6,817 nt of DNA, taken from positions 1 through 6,817 of the forward strand of contig JAFPSR010000065.1 of the NCBI GenBank assembly GCA_017413675.1, read 5' to 3'. Below the pieces are notes generated by a model. That model had not been told where the DNA came from and did no database searches. It was given only the letters and a program-made list of their open reading frames with translations. Below are positions 1 through 5,871 of the stretch, in pieces (the first letter of the stretch is position 1; each line of letters opens with the position of its first letter). The translations under genes were made by a program, and so were the position numbers. This stretch comes from Clostridia bacterium. GTDB lineage: Bacteria > Bacillota_A > Clostridia > Christensenellales > UBA1750.

Positions 1-28
1 AATCCCATAGGGGAAACCCAAAATCTAT

Positions 29-796
29 CTACGTTATACGGAAGAATGAATGGGAATTGGCAAGAACGATTCCCGCAAATTCTTCCCGGTCCGTTTCCTT
101 GATTTCCGCCATGGCGGTAAGGACATAGGAAACATAGGCGGGTTCATTCCGTTTCCCGCGGTAAGGTACCGGTGTCATATACGGACAGTCCGTTTCGACC
201 ATCAGCCGGTCGGATGGGGTAAAGGCGCAGGTTTCCCTTGGACCTTTTGCATTCTTGAAGGTCAGCATTCCTGTAAAGGAAAGCATGAATCCCATATCCA
301 GATAGATTTTGGCAATCTCCCTGCTCGCGGAACAGCAATGCACGACACAGGAAGGAACTTGTCCGTGCAGGGATTTTAACAGGTCCACTGTATCCCCATG
401 GGCATCCCGGATGTGCAGGATGACGGGGATGTCCTTTTCGTAGGCAAAAACAAGCTGTTTTTCGAACCATTCCTTTTGGGTAGGGCGGTCGGAAAAATCA
501 TAATAGTAATCCAGACCGATTTCCCCCCAGGCCTTCACTTTCGGATCGGAAAGCATATCCTGAAGACGGGAAAAATCCTCTTCCGTTGCTTTCCCGGCTT
601 CGTGTGGGTGTATCCCGATGGCAGCGTACAGGTTGGAAAAACGGCCGGACAGCTGCAGGGCACGCAGGCTGGTATCCAGATCCGTCCCGACAACCATCGC
701 TTCCTGAACATCCTGTTCCTGCATGCGCATTAGGATTTCCGGGATATCTTCTCGGAAAGCATCTTCCTGCAGATGGGTATGTGTATCGAAAAGCAT
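29..796 (-). CDS. tatD: TatD family metal-dependent hydrolase (DNase)
   Basis: This is a TIM-barrel metallohydrolase of the TatD/YabD family, cytoplasmic enzymes with Mg-dependent DNase or exonuclease activity linked to DNA repair and DNA degradation. All expected metal ligands are visible: the HxH pair H6/H8 in FDTHTH, E92 in GEIGLDYYYD, H128 in HIRDAHG, H153 in HCCSAS and D203 in ETDCPYMTP. The PYRGKRNEP stretch after D203 is also family-typical. At 255 residues it is full length. The ATG at 796 is chosen because TAAGGAG lies 5 bases upstream. It is the second gene of a minus-strand pair: its ribosome binding site overlaps the stop codon of the penicillin-binding protein, so it is probably translated from the same message. 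In Bacillus the orthologue yabD precedes yabE on the same strand, whereas here it is inverted. The family assignment is secure; the physiological substrate is inferred. Confidence 0.95.
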   Translation of the reverse strand: MLFDTHTHLQEDAFREDIPEILMRMQEQDVQEAMVVGTDLDTSLRALQLSGRFSNLYAAIGIHPHEAGKATEEDFSRLQDMLSDPKVKAWGEIGLDYYYDFSDRPTQKEWFEKQLVFAYEKDIPVILHIRDAHGDTVDLLKSLHGQVPSCVVHCCSASREIAKIYLDMGFMLSFTGMLTFKNAKGPRETCAFTPSDRLMVETDCPYMTPVPYRGKRNEPAYVSYVLTAMAEIKETDREEFAGIVLANSHSFFRIT

Positions 797-801
797 TTTT
801 T

Positions 802-808
802 CTCCTTA
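802..808 (-). promoter_or_regulatory. tatD ribosome binding site overlapping PBP stop codon
   Basis: On the minus strand the bases read TAAGGAG. The first three are the stop codon of the penicillin-binding protein and the last six are a consensus Shine-Dalgarno, 5 bases before the tatD ATG. Ribosomes finishing the PBP would sit on the tatD initiation site, so translational coupling is likely. Confidence 0.85.
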
Positions 809-2908
809 CGGGGCAATCATTTCCTTGCACAGGTCATAACGTACCTGGCCCTGTCCGGCGTCAACCTCGACCATAACGCAGACCAGACGGGAATAGGGTT
901 CTTCGACAAAGGCAATGATCCAGGCGATTTCACGGCGTTTGTCGTTGCCGATTTCAGCGGTACCGGTCTTGGCGCGGATTTCCAGATTCCCGATCTGTAT
1001 GGTCCGGGCGCTGCCGTCCGTCACGACACCGCGCAGCATCGGAAGCAGGGTGTCAATGGAAGAAGTATCGATCACTTTTTCCCGGGCAACTTTCCGCCCG
1101 AATTCGGATATTGTCTTGTAATTCAGCCCGTCCGTCTGTTTGATTGCGGAAACGACATAGGGGGATAAGACATCCCCGTCATTGACAAAGGCAGTATACA
1201 GGGACGCCATCTGTAAGGGGGTAATCAGGACCTCGCCCTGGCCGTATCCGGTATCGGCAAGCAGTCTCGGATTTTTGTTTTTTTCCTGGTTATAGATACT
1301 CGAACGGGCAATCCCGACATCAAAGGAGAATGTCGATCCGAAGCCCAGGTTTTTCATGAAGGATTCCACCAAGTCCCAGCCGCTTTTCAGGGACAGGTTG
1401 GCAAAATAGATGTTATCGGAATAAATGATCGCATTGCGCATATTTACCGGACCTGCATAGTCCTGGGCGCGCGTAATCGGTCCATATGTCCAGTCCCCTT
1501 CGGGAATCCACTGGCGGTTTTCGATTTTCCCGCGGAAGACATCGGCAGGAGTCAACACATTGTTTTCCAGCGCCATCGCTGCCATCAGCGGCTTCAGCGT
1601 GGATCCGGGCGGGTACAGACCCTGCGTAGCCCGGTTGTATAAGGGGCGGTTCGCCGTATCATTCAGCAGAGCATCGTATTCTTCCTGGGTCATTCCCTTG
1701 GCAAAGGCATTGGGATCATAATCCGGGTTGCTGGCAATGGATGTGACAGCACCGGTAGTAGGATCCATGGTCAGGATGACAGCCCCCTGTCTGTCCGGCA
1801 GGGTTGCCAGCGCGTTTTCGGCCCGCGTCTGCAGGTCATAATCTATGGTCAGTGCCAGGTCCAGCCCGTTCTGGGCGGGTTTGGTATAGACATTCCCTTT
1901 GCGGGAGCCGTCCTTATTGTAGATATCCAGCGCATAGCCGTCCTGCCCGGTCAGCAATTCCTCATAGGAAGCTTCCAGGCCATTGCGCCCGATCAGGGAC
2001 GCGTTGGTATACATCCCGTTCCTGTCTTTTTCCAGATCTTCCTTGGTTACACCCGTTGCATAGCCGAGCAGATGGGAAAGCATGTTTTTCTGTGGGTAGT
2101 AGCGGATAGGGGTATACTGACCGTTATCGATCCCGACGGAAGGAAGGATCCGCAGTTCCTTGCGTACCATGTCCGACATTTCCCCGGGCCAGTACGTCTG
2201 TATCAGTGCAATGCGGTCCGTAACGGCACGTTTGCTTTCCAGGATCTTTTTCAGGTCTTCTTCCTTGACATCACACAGGAAACACAGGTCGCTTTTTACC
2301 TTTTCTGCATCGGCTACCTCCAGTGCTTCCAGATCATCCAGGTTCACATAAACGGTATCCGCATAGGAATTCACGGCATACTGCGTGGCATCTTCTCCGA
2401 GGATTTCGCCCCTCTTGCAGCGAAGTACGCGCAGGGAGACCGTGTCATCCCAGGAAAGATCCTCGAAGATGCAGGCCGGAGACCAGTCGATCCGGATTTC
2501 ACCGTCTGTGTCCTCCAGAAGCGGAATCCGGACTGTCTGGATAAAGGAACCCAGCGGCGCGGACGAATAGGTAATGACCGCTTCATACTGCAGGGAAGAC
2601 TGAGGATGGATTTCCACCATGAAAGGGGCAGGTTCATCTGCGGCAAGAGCATCCAGTATATTGGTATACTTATTGGTAAAATCAGCGGAGGAGATCTGCG
2701 CTTTGGACGCAGAAGACAAACAGGCATAGGCAGCCCCGTAATTCCCGTTGCTGACTGCCTGGAAAAACTCGGAAACCAATCCAGTGTGGTCCTGGAGATT
2801 CCCGCATCCGGAAAGGGCGGGTACAAGCATGCACAGTACCAGGACAAAGGACAGGACCCGTATTCTTAGATTCTGTTGTTTTCGTATATTTACATCGGAA
2901 GACAACAT
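806..2908 (-). CDS. Lipoprotein class B penicillin-binding protein (MecA_N-like, peptidoglycan transpeptidase)
   Basis: This is a monofunctional D,D-transpeptidase that cross-links peptidoglycan on the outer face of the membrane and is a target of beta-lactams. The 700 residues show a basic N-terminus and hydrophobic stretch (about 17-31), then a lipobox ALSGC with C35 as the lipidated cysteine. An NTF2-like/MecA_N domain follows at about 40-150. The dimerisation domain runs from about 163 (RGEIL at 166-170) through the conserved GRNGLEASYEELLTG block (307-321). The transpeptidase domain lies at about 373-695. Catalytic motifs are intact: S436-T-L-K439 (nucleophile S436), S497-D-N499 and K647-T-G649. 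The start is fixed by AAGGAGGA just upstream. Domain order matches subclass B3 enzymes such as staphylococcal PBP2a, enterococcal PBP5 and Bacillus PbpC, some of which bind beta-lactams poorly; low affinity here is not demonstrable from sequence. It heads an operon with tatD and is transcribed divergently from the YabE-like gene. Confidence 0.93.
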   Translation of the reverse strand: MLSSDVNIRKQQNLRIRVLSFVLVLCMLVPALSGCGNLQDHTGLVSEFFQAVSNGNYGAAYACLSSASKAQISSADFTNKYTNILDALAADEPAPFMVEIHPQSSLQYEAVITYSSAPLGSFIQTVRIPLLEDTDGEIRIDWSPACIFEDLSWDDTVSLRVLRCKRGEILGEDATQYAVNSYADTVYVNLDDLEALEVADAEKVKSDLCFLCDVKEEDLKKILESKRAVTDRIALIQTYWPGEMSDMVRKELRILPSVGIDNGQYTPIRYYPQKNMLSHLLGYATGVTKEDLEKDRNGMYTNASLIGRNGLEASYEELLTGQDGYALDIYNKDGSRKGNVYTKPAQNGLDLALTIDYDLQTRAENALATLPDRQGAVILTMDPTTGAVTSIASNPDYDPNAFAKGMTQEEYDALLNDTANRPLYNRATQGLYPPGSTLKPLMAAMALENNVLTPADVFRGKIENRQWIPEGDWTYGPITRAQDYAGPVNMRNAIIYSDNIYFANLSLKSGWDLVESFMKNLGFGSTFSFDVGIARSSIYNQEKNKNPRLLADTGYGQGEVLITPLQMASLYTAFVNDGDVLSPYVVSAIKQTDGLNYKTISEFGRKVAREKVIDTSSIDTLLPMLRGVVTDGSARTIQIGNLEIRAKTGTAEIGNDKRREIAWIIAFVEEPYSRLVCVMVEVDAGQGQVRYDLCKEMIAP

Positions 2909-2913
2909 AAGAT

Positions 2914-2922
2914 TCCTCCTTA
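2914..2922 (-). promoter_or_regulatory. Ribosome binding site of the penicillin-binding protein
   Basis: The minus strand reads TAAGGAGGA, close to a full match to the 16S rRNA 3' end, with 5 bases between it and the ATG at 2908. This fixes the start and implies strong initiation. Confidence 0.85.
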
Positions 2923-2930
2923 TTGTTTTT

Positions 2931-2959
2931 ATTATAGCTTTTTTCCGCCCGTCTGCCTA
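2931..2959 (-). promoter_or_regulatory. Promoter of the PBP-tatD operon
   Basis: Minus-strand -10 box TATAAT (2931-2936, perfect consensus) lies 17 bp downstream of a -35-like TAGGCA (2954-2959, 4 of 6 matches to TTGACA). The predicted transcript would begin near 2924, giving a very short leader before the strong ribosome binding site. Position and spacing fit a housekeeping sigma factor. The weak -35 could mean that activity depends on an additional factor. Confidence 0.7.
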
Positions 2960-2991
2960 GAGTCTGTAAAGGAACATGCCAGGTCCGAAAT

Positions 2992-3021
2992 TTGACAAAA
3001 CGGCGGAATATCCAGTAAAAT
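2992..3021 (+). promoter_or_regulatory. Promoter of the yabE-like/rsmA operon
   Basis: Perfect -35 TTGACA (2992-2997), an 18-bp spacer and -10 TAAAAT (3016-3021, 5 of 6 matches). Transcription would start near 3028 and read a roughly 30-base leader into the YabE-like gene. It faces away from the PBP promoter, and the two -35 boxes are 32 bp apart. Confidence 0.75.
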
Positions 3022-3044
3022 AGGGACACTGACAATTCCAGATG

Positions 3045-3052
3045 AGAAGGAG
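3045..3052 (+). promoter_or_regulatory. Ribosome binding site of the yabE-like gene
   Basis: AGAAGGAG followed by 6 bases and the ATG at 3059. It supports this start over in-frame Met codons further in, and therefore supports the long N-terminal cytoplasmic segment. Confidence 0.82.
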
Positions 3053-3058
3053 CAGGTC

Positions 3059-4441
3059 ATGAAGTCCGTTTCCGGTATGGTTACGGGGATTCTGCACAGC
3101 TTATCCCGCGTAAGGAAAAAGCTGGGTTCAGTTGCCCGGAAACAGAAACCCAAAGCAGAAAAGGGAATACAGAAAATAAAAGACTCGTCCGTTTCCTTTG
3201 CGGGAAAAGCAAAGAAGGCCGGGTCTACGGTTATGTCCCTGATGCAGCCGGACGGACACACGTTGATTGTCCTGATCCTCCTTGCCTTCTTTGCAGGCGC
3301 CCTGTTCGGGATCAAACCGCTGGTCCAGATTCTTTCTACAAAGACCATTACTTTGCAGGATGAAGATAAACAGATTGAACTGGAAACCAGTGCAAAGACG
3401 GTAGGGGAGCTTTTTGACCTTCTGGAAGTGAATGTCCGTCCCTGCGATGTCGTTTCCCCGTCAGCGGACAGCCGTCTTAAGGATGGGGATTCCATCCAGA
3501 TCCGCAGGGCAATGTCCCTGAACATTTCGGGGCATGATTACGATAAAACCGTCCAGATGATCTCCGGTACGGTCCGGGATGCCCTGGAAGTCGGCGGGAT
3601 TGAATATGACGAAAACGATATCATCACACCGGAACTGTATACCCCGCTGCAGCCGGGAATGACCATCGAACTGATCAAGGTGGATACGCATAACGAAACC
3701 GAGAATAAGCGTGTTTATTACTTTGATGAATTCTATAACGACGACAGTCTGTATATCGGGCAGAAGAAAGTCATGCAGGAAGGCGTGGAAGGCGTCAAGG
3801 AAGTGACGATTGAAGTTACCACGTATGATGGGGTTCCGTACAGTGCCAAAGCAGTTTCCGAAGAAGTGGTTGCCACAGCAGTCAACCGCGTAATCGCGGT
3901 CGGCGTGAAACCCACACCGACTCCGAAGCCGACGCCTACGCCGAAACCGACACTGGCACCGACCCGTAAAGTGACTGCCGCCCCGGCACGGACCACAACC
4001 CCCAAAGCTACGAGAAAGCCCGGCACTACGGCTACGAAGAAACCCAATGCCACCGCTACGAAAAAGCCCAGTGCGACAGCCACGAAAAAACCGAGCCCGA
4101 CGGCAACAAAGAAACCGGCGTCCAGCCCGGTAATCGGCGATAAAACCATAACGGTCGACGGCAAGACCTATACCTACAAGGATACCATGGTCGTAACCAT
4201 CACCGCTTATACTCATACCGGCAATAAAACCGCCCGCGGCCACTGGCCGTCCATCGGGACGATTGCCTCGGATCCCAAGGTGATTCCTTACGGCACGAAA
4301 CTGTATGTTCCTGGATATGGCTTCGGGGTAGTGGATGACTGCGGCGTACACGGTGCCCAGATCGATATTTTCCTGAACACGGAACAGGAATGCGTAAACT
4401 GGGGACGCCGGCGGAATAAGACAATCTATATCATGGAATAA
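3059..4441 (+). CDS. yabE: YabE-like membrane-anchored DUF348-G5-3D wall protein (probable lytic transglycosylase)
   Basis: This protein resembles Bacillus YabE and the Rpf-like stationary-phase proteins thought to cleave peptidoglycan. In order, the 460 residues show a basic N-terminus (1-66; 15 Lys/Arg against 3 Asp/Glu), one membrane helix (about 67-86) and two DUF348 modules (about 95-150 and 152-207). A G5-type domain follows (about 213-283), then a Pro/Thr/Lys-rich linker (284-358) and a C-terminal 3D domain (about 378-459). The three name-giving aspartates fit D405 in ASDP, D426 in VVDDCG and D436 in QIDIF. The helix has no cleavage site, so the protein is probably anchored with the 3D domain outside, reaching into the wall through the linker. 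It leads an operon with rsmA, 22 bp downstream; the yabE-ksgA neighbourhood is known in Bacillus, but rnmV, which lies between them there, is absent. Domain calls are secure; lytic activity is inferred from the family. Confidence 0.9.
   Translation: MKSVSGMVTGILHSLSRVRKKLGSVARKQKPKAEKGIQKIKDSSVSFAGKAKKAGSTVMSLMQPDGHTLIVLILLAFFAGALFGIKPLVQILSTKTITLQDEDKQIELETSAKTVGELFDLLEVNVRPCDVVSPSADSRLKDGDSIQIRRAMSLNISGHDYDKTVQMISGTVRDALEVGGIEYDENDIITPELYTPLQPGMTIELIKVDTHNETENKRVYYFDEFYNDDSLYIGQKKVMQEGVEGVKEVTIEVTTYDGVPYSAKAVSEEVVATAVNRVIAVGVKPTPTPKPTPTPKPTLAPTRKVTAAPARTTTPKATRKPGTTATKKPNATATKKPSATATKKPSPTATKKPASSPVIGDKTITVDGKTYTYKDTMVVTITAYTHTGNKTARGHWPSIGTIASDPKVIPYGTKLYVPGYGFGVVDDCGVHGAQIDIFLNTEQECVNWGRRRNKTIYIME
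3908..4132 (+). repeat. Coding repeats for the Pro/Thr/Lys-rich linker
   Basis: The linker of the YabE-like protein starts with TPKP-type units (residues 286-301). It continues with three 8-residue units ATKKPNAT, ATKKPSAT and ATKKPSPT plus a partial fourth (residues 325-353, positions 4031-4117). The 24-bp units differ at synonymous positions (GCT/GCC/GCA, ACG/ACA, AAG/AAA), so they are degenerate rather than freshly duplicated. Such linkers are typical wall-spanning spacers. Confidence 0.85.
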
Positions 4442-4446
4442 CCCCT

Positions 4447-4454
4447 TGAGGGAG
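4447..4454 (+). promoter_or_regulatory. Ribosome binding site of rsmA
   Basis: TGAGGGAG lies 9 bases before the ATG at 4464. An in-frame TTG at 4446 overlaps this site and has no ribosome binding site of its own, which argues for the ATG as the true start. Confidence 0.7.
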
Positions 4455-4463
4455 CATTATACA

Positions 4464-5297
4464 ATGACAACCGGTGAAATCATGACCTTGTTAGCTGTCC
4501 GGGATTTTCATTTCAAACATAATCTCGGACAGAATTTTCTTGCAGATGAACGTGTTTTATCCGAAATCGTCCGTGTAAGCGGCGTATCGAAAGAAGAAAC
4601 TGTTCTGGAAATCGGGGCCGGAGCAGGAACGCTGACCAACCATCTGGCAGATGCCTCCTTCTGTGTCCTGGCCGTTGAAATTGATGAAGAACTGGCTGGC
4701 TTTCTCAAGGAAGTCCTGAAAGGCAAGGAAAATGTATCCATCCTGTGCCGGAATATCCTGTCTGTAGACCTGGATACGGAACTTGCCAGGTGGGCACCCG
4801 ATGGAAAATACCGGGTGATTTCCAATCTGCCGTATTATATTACAAGCGATATTCTGGAACAGTTGATCCTGCTTCGGAACCTGCCGTCTTCCATGACGGT
4901 AATGGTACAAAAAGAAGCCGCGGATCATCTACTTGCCCGGGCAGGGGAAAGGAACTGCAGCCCCTTATCCATTCTTCTGGAGTATCTGTATGACGGAAAA
5001 GCTGTAATAGATGTGCCGCGTACGGCTTTTGACCCGGAGCCTCATATTGACAGTACCGTACTGCATTTTGCAAAGAGGGAAGATGCTTCCTCCCAGGAGA
5101 TCCGCAGGCTCCGTACGCTGTTGCGGACCTCTTTCCGCATGCGCCGGAAAACCTGGGTCAATAACCTGTATCCGAATTATTTTCAATCCCGGGAAGATGC
5201 GGCAAGTGCCATTACAAACCTTGGCCTGGATGCCCGGATCCGGCCGGAGCAGGTCCCGCTTTCTGCCTATCTGAAAATGCTTGCTACGTTCCGATAA
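4464..5297 (+). CDS. rsmA: 16S rRNA (adenine1518-N6/adenine1519-N6)-dimethyltransferase
   Basis: RsmA (KsgA) uses S-adenosylmethionine to dimethylate two adjacent adenines in the 3'-terminal hairpin of 16S rRNA, a late 30S maturation step. Its loss causes kasugamycin resistance. The 277 residues contain N20-L-G-Q-N-F-L (family N-terminal signature) and the SAM-binding motif VLEIGAGAGTLT (47-58). They also contain acidic E72 in AVEID for the ribose, and motif IV NLPYY (121-125) that holds the target adenine. MVQKEAADHLLA (147-158), FDPEPHIDSTV (189-199) and the C-terminal F224-RMRRKT segment complete the family pattern. Length is normal. An in-frame TTG 18 bp upstream would add six residues, but the ribosome binding site favours the ATG. 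It is second in the yabE-like operon with a 22-bp gap and no visible promoter of its own, and is followed by a strong hairpin. Confidence 0.96.
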   Translation: MTTGEIMTLLAVRDFHFKHNLGQNFLADERVLSEIVRVSGVSKEETVLEIGAGAGTLTNHLADASFCVLAVEIDEELAGFLKEVLKGKENVSILCRNILSVDLDTELARWAPDGKYRVISNLPYYITSDILEQLILLRNLPSSMTVMVQKEAADHLLARAGERNCSPLSILLEYLYDGKAVIDVPRTAFDPEPHIDSTVLHFAKREDASSQEIRRLRTLLRTSFRMRRKTWVNNLYPNYFQSREDAASAITNLGLDARIRPEQVPLSAYLKMLATFR

Positions 5298-5350
5298 AAA
5301 AATGACGTCCGAAATGAATGCGTTCACTTCGGACGTTTTGTTGTATTTTA
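5298..5350. terminator. Bidirectional intrinsic terminator between rsmA and marR
   Basis: ACGTCCGAA (5305-5313) pairs perfectly with TTCGGACGT (5328-5336). After one A/C mismatch the stem continues with TGAA/TTCA around a TGCG tetraloop. On the plus strand the hairpin is followed by TTTTGTTGTATTTT. On the minus strand it is followed by CA and then a run of seven T. One element therefore ends both the rsmA operon and the convergent marR transcript; the marR stop codon (5348-5350) lies directly at its edge. Confidence 0.88.
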
Positions 5351-5791
5351 TACGGCATTATTGACATTGTCCGCCATTTTGGTCAGGAATTCCAGGAGTT
5401 TGGCGTTCTCCTTGTCGGTCATATTCTTCATGACAATGCCACGCCATTCATGGACGATATTCAGGATCTCGGGAACCAGGTCCTGTCCAACCTTGGTCAG
5501 AAACAGGTTGTATTCCCGCCGGTCGGCTGTGGACTGAATCCGTTCGATATACCCGAGCTTTTCCAACTGGCGGCACATTCTGGCGCCGTTCCCCTTATCC
5601 GCTGTCAGTTCTTCACACAGAGCATCCTGGTTGCAGCCCGGGTGCCGGTGTAAAAACAGGATGGCAGACGGCATAGACCCGTGCAGATGATGGTCCCGCA
5701 GATGCTCGTTCAAATACCTGCGGCGGTGCTTTTCCAGAAAACTGATTTCACGGATAATTCTGCGGATATTTTCCAGACTGGTATCAGGCAT
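5348..5791 (-). CDS. MarR family transcriptional regulator
   Basis: This is a winged-helix DNA-binding protein of the MarR family, acting as a homodimer that usually represses its own gene and neighbouring resistance or efflux genes until a ligand binds. The 147 residues are family length. N- and C-terminal helices (about 5-48 and 101-143) would form the dimer interface. The helix-turn-helix is at about 55-82 (QDALCEEL, then KGNGARMCRQLEKLGYI as recognition helix). The wing is at about 84-99 with the signature D90-R-R-E and LFLT. The start at 5791 follows AAAGGAA with 7 bases of spacing. It lies 80 bp downstream of a MATE pump on the same strand, and that spacer carries an extended -10 promoter and a palindrome. 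Control of the pump, as MepR controls MepA, is the natural inference; the inducer is unknown. Family assignment is firm. Confidence 0.9.
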   Translation of the reverse strand: MPDTSLENIRRIIREISFLEKHRRRYLNEHLRDHHLHGSMPSAILFLHRHPGCNQDALCEELTADKGNGARMCRQLEKLGYIERIQSTADRREYNLFLTKVGQDLVPEILNIVHEWRGIVMKNMTDKENAKLLEFLTKMADNVNNAV

Positions 5792-5815
5792 GTCCAGGTT
5801 CCTTTCCAGATGAAT

Positions 5816-5831
5816 TTATATACAGATATAA
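5816..5831. promoter_or_regulatory. Candidate MarR operator (16-bp palindrome)
   Basis: TTATAT-ACAG-ATATAA is a perfect 6-bp inverted repeat with a 4-bp centre. Its size and AT-richness fit MarR-family operators, and it overlaps the -10 and predicted start of the marR promoter, where a bound dimer would block transcription. AT-rich palindromes also occur by chance, so binding is inferred. Confidence 0.5.
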
Positions 5832-5836
5832 TAGCA
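5828..5836 (-). promoter_or_regulatory. Extended -10 promoter of marR
   Basis: The minus strand reads TGCTATTAT, an extended -10 element (TG, one base, then TATTAT with 5 of 6 consensus matches). No good -35 is seen at 16-18 bp, which is tolerated by extended -10 promoters. The transcript would start near 5821, giving a roughly 30-base leader. Confidence 0.5.
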
Positions 5837-5871
5837 CAAATCTGGAAGAAATACCAGTCCCGGCAGAAAAA

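Larger units (their letters stand above)
5792..5871. other. MATE-marR intergenic control region
   Basis: This AT-rich 80-bp spacer lies between the MATE stop codon and the marR start. It contains an extended -10 promoter reading toward marR, a 16-bp palindrome overlapping that promoter, and a wider inverted repeat TTCCAGAT (5804-5811) / ATCTGGAA (5840-5847). No T-rich terminator tract is visible for the MATE gene, so transcripts may also read through from it into marR. Confidence 0.6.

Noticed and set aside
1..28. Possible terminator downstream of tatD
   Set aside because: Only a 4-bp stem (TCCC/GGGA) with no T run after it on the minus strand, and the region is cut by the window edge.
2072..2869. 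Plus-strand open frame (265 codons) inside the penicillin-binding protein gene
   Set aside because: It lies entirely antisense to a gene with intact catalytic motifs and resembles no known family.
2909..3058. Antisense RNA to yabE, as known in Bacillus subtilis
   Set aside because: I found no convincing minus-strand promoter reading into the YabE-like gene. The only minus-strand promoter seen here serves the PBP.
4031..4117. Evenly spaced 24-bp repeats considered as a CRISPR-like array
   Set aside because: The units are contiguous, in frame, degenerate at synonymous positions and encode a wall-linker motif. There are no unique spacers.
3461..4351. Long open frame on the minus strand (296 codons) opposite the YabE-like gene
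   Set aside because: Its protein is low-complexity, Arg/Gly/Cys-rich and without recognisable domains, as expected from reading the antisense of a Pro/Thr/Lys-rich coding region. The plus-strand gene has clear domains and a ribosome binding site.
4446..4463. Six-residue N-terminal extension of RsmA from a TTG codon
   Set aside because: The TTG sits inside the probable ribosome binding site for the ATG at 4464 and has none of its own. The extension adds nothing conserved.
5804..5847. The inverted repeat considered as a MATE-gene terminator
   Set aside because: The loop is 28 bases and no T-rich tract follows on the minus strand, only the purine-rich marR ribosome binding site.
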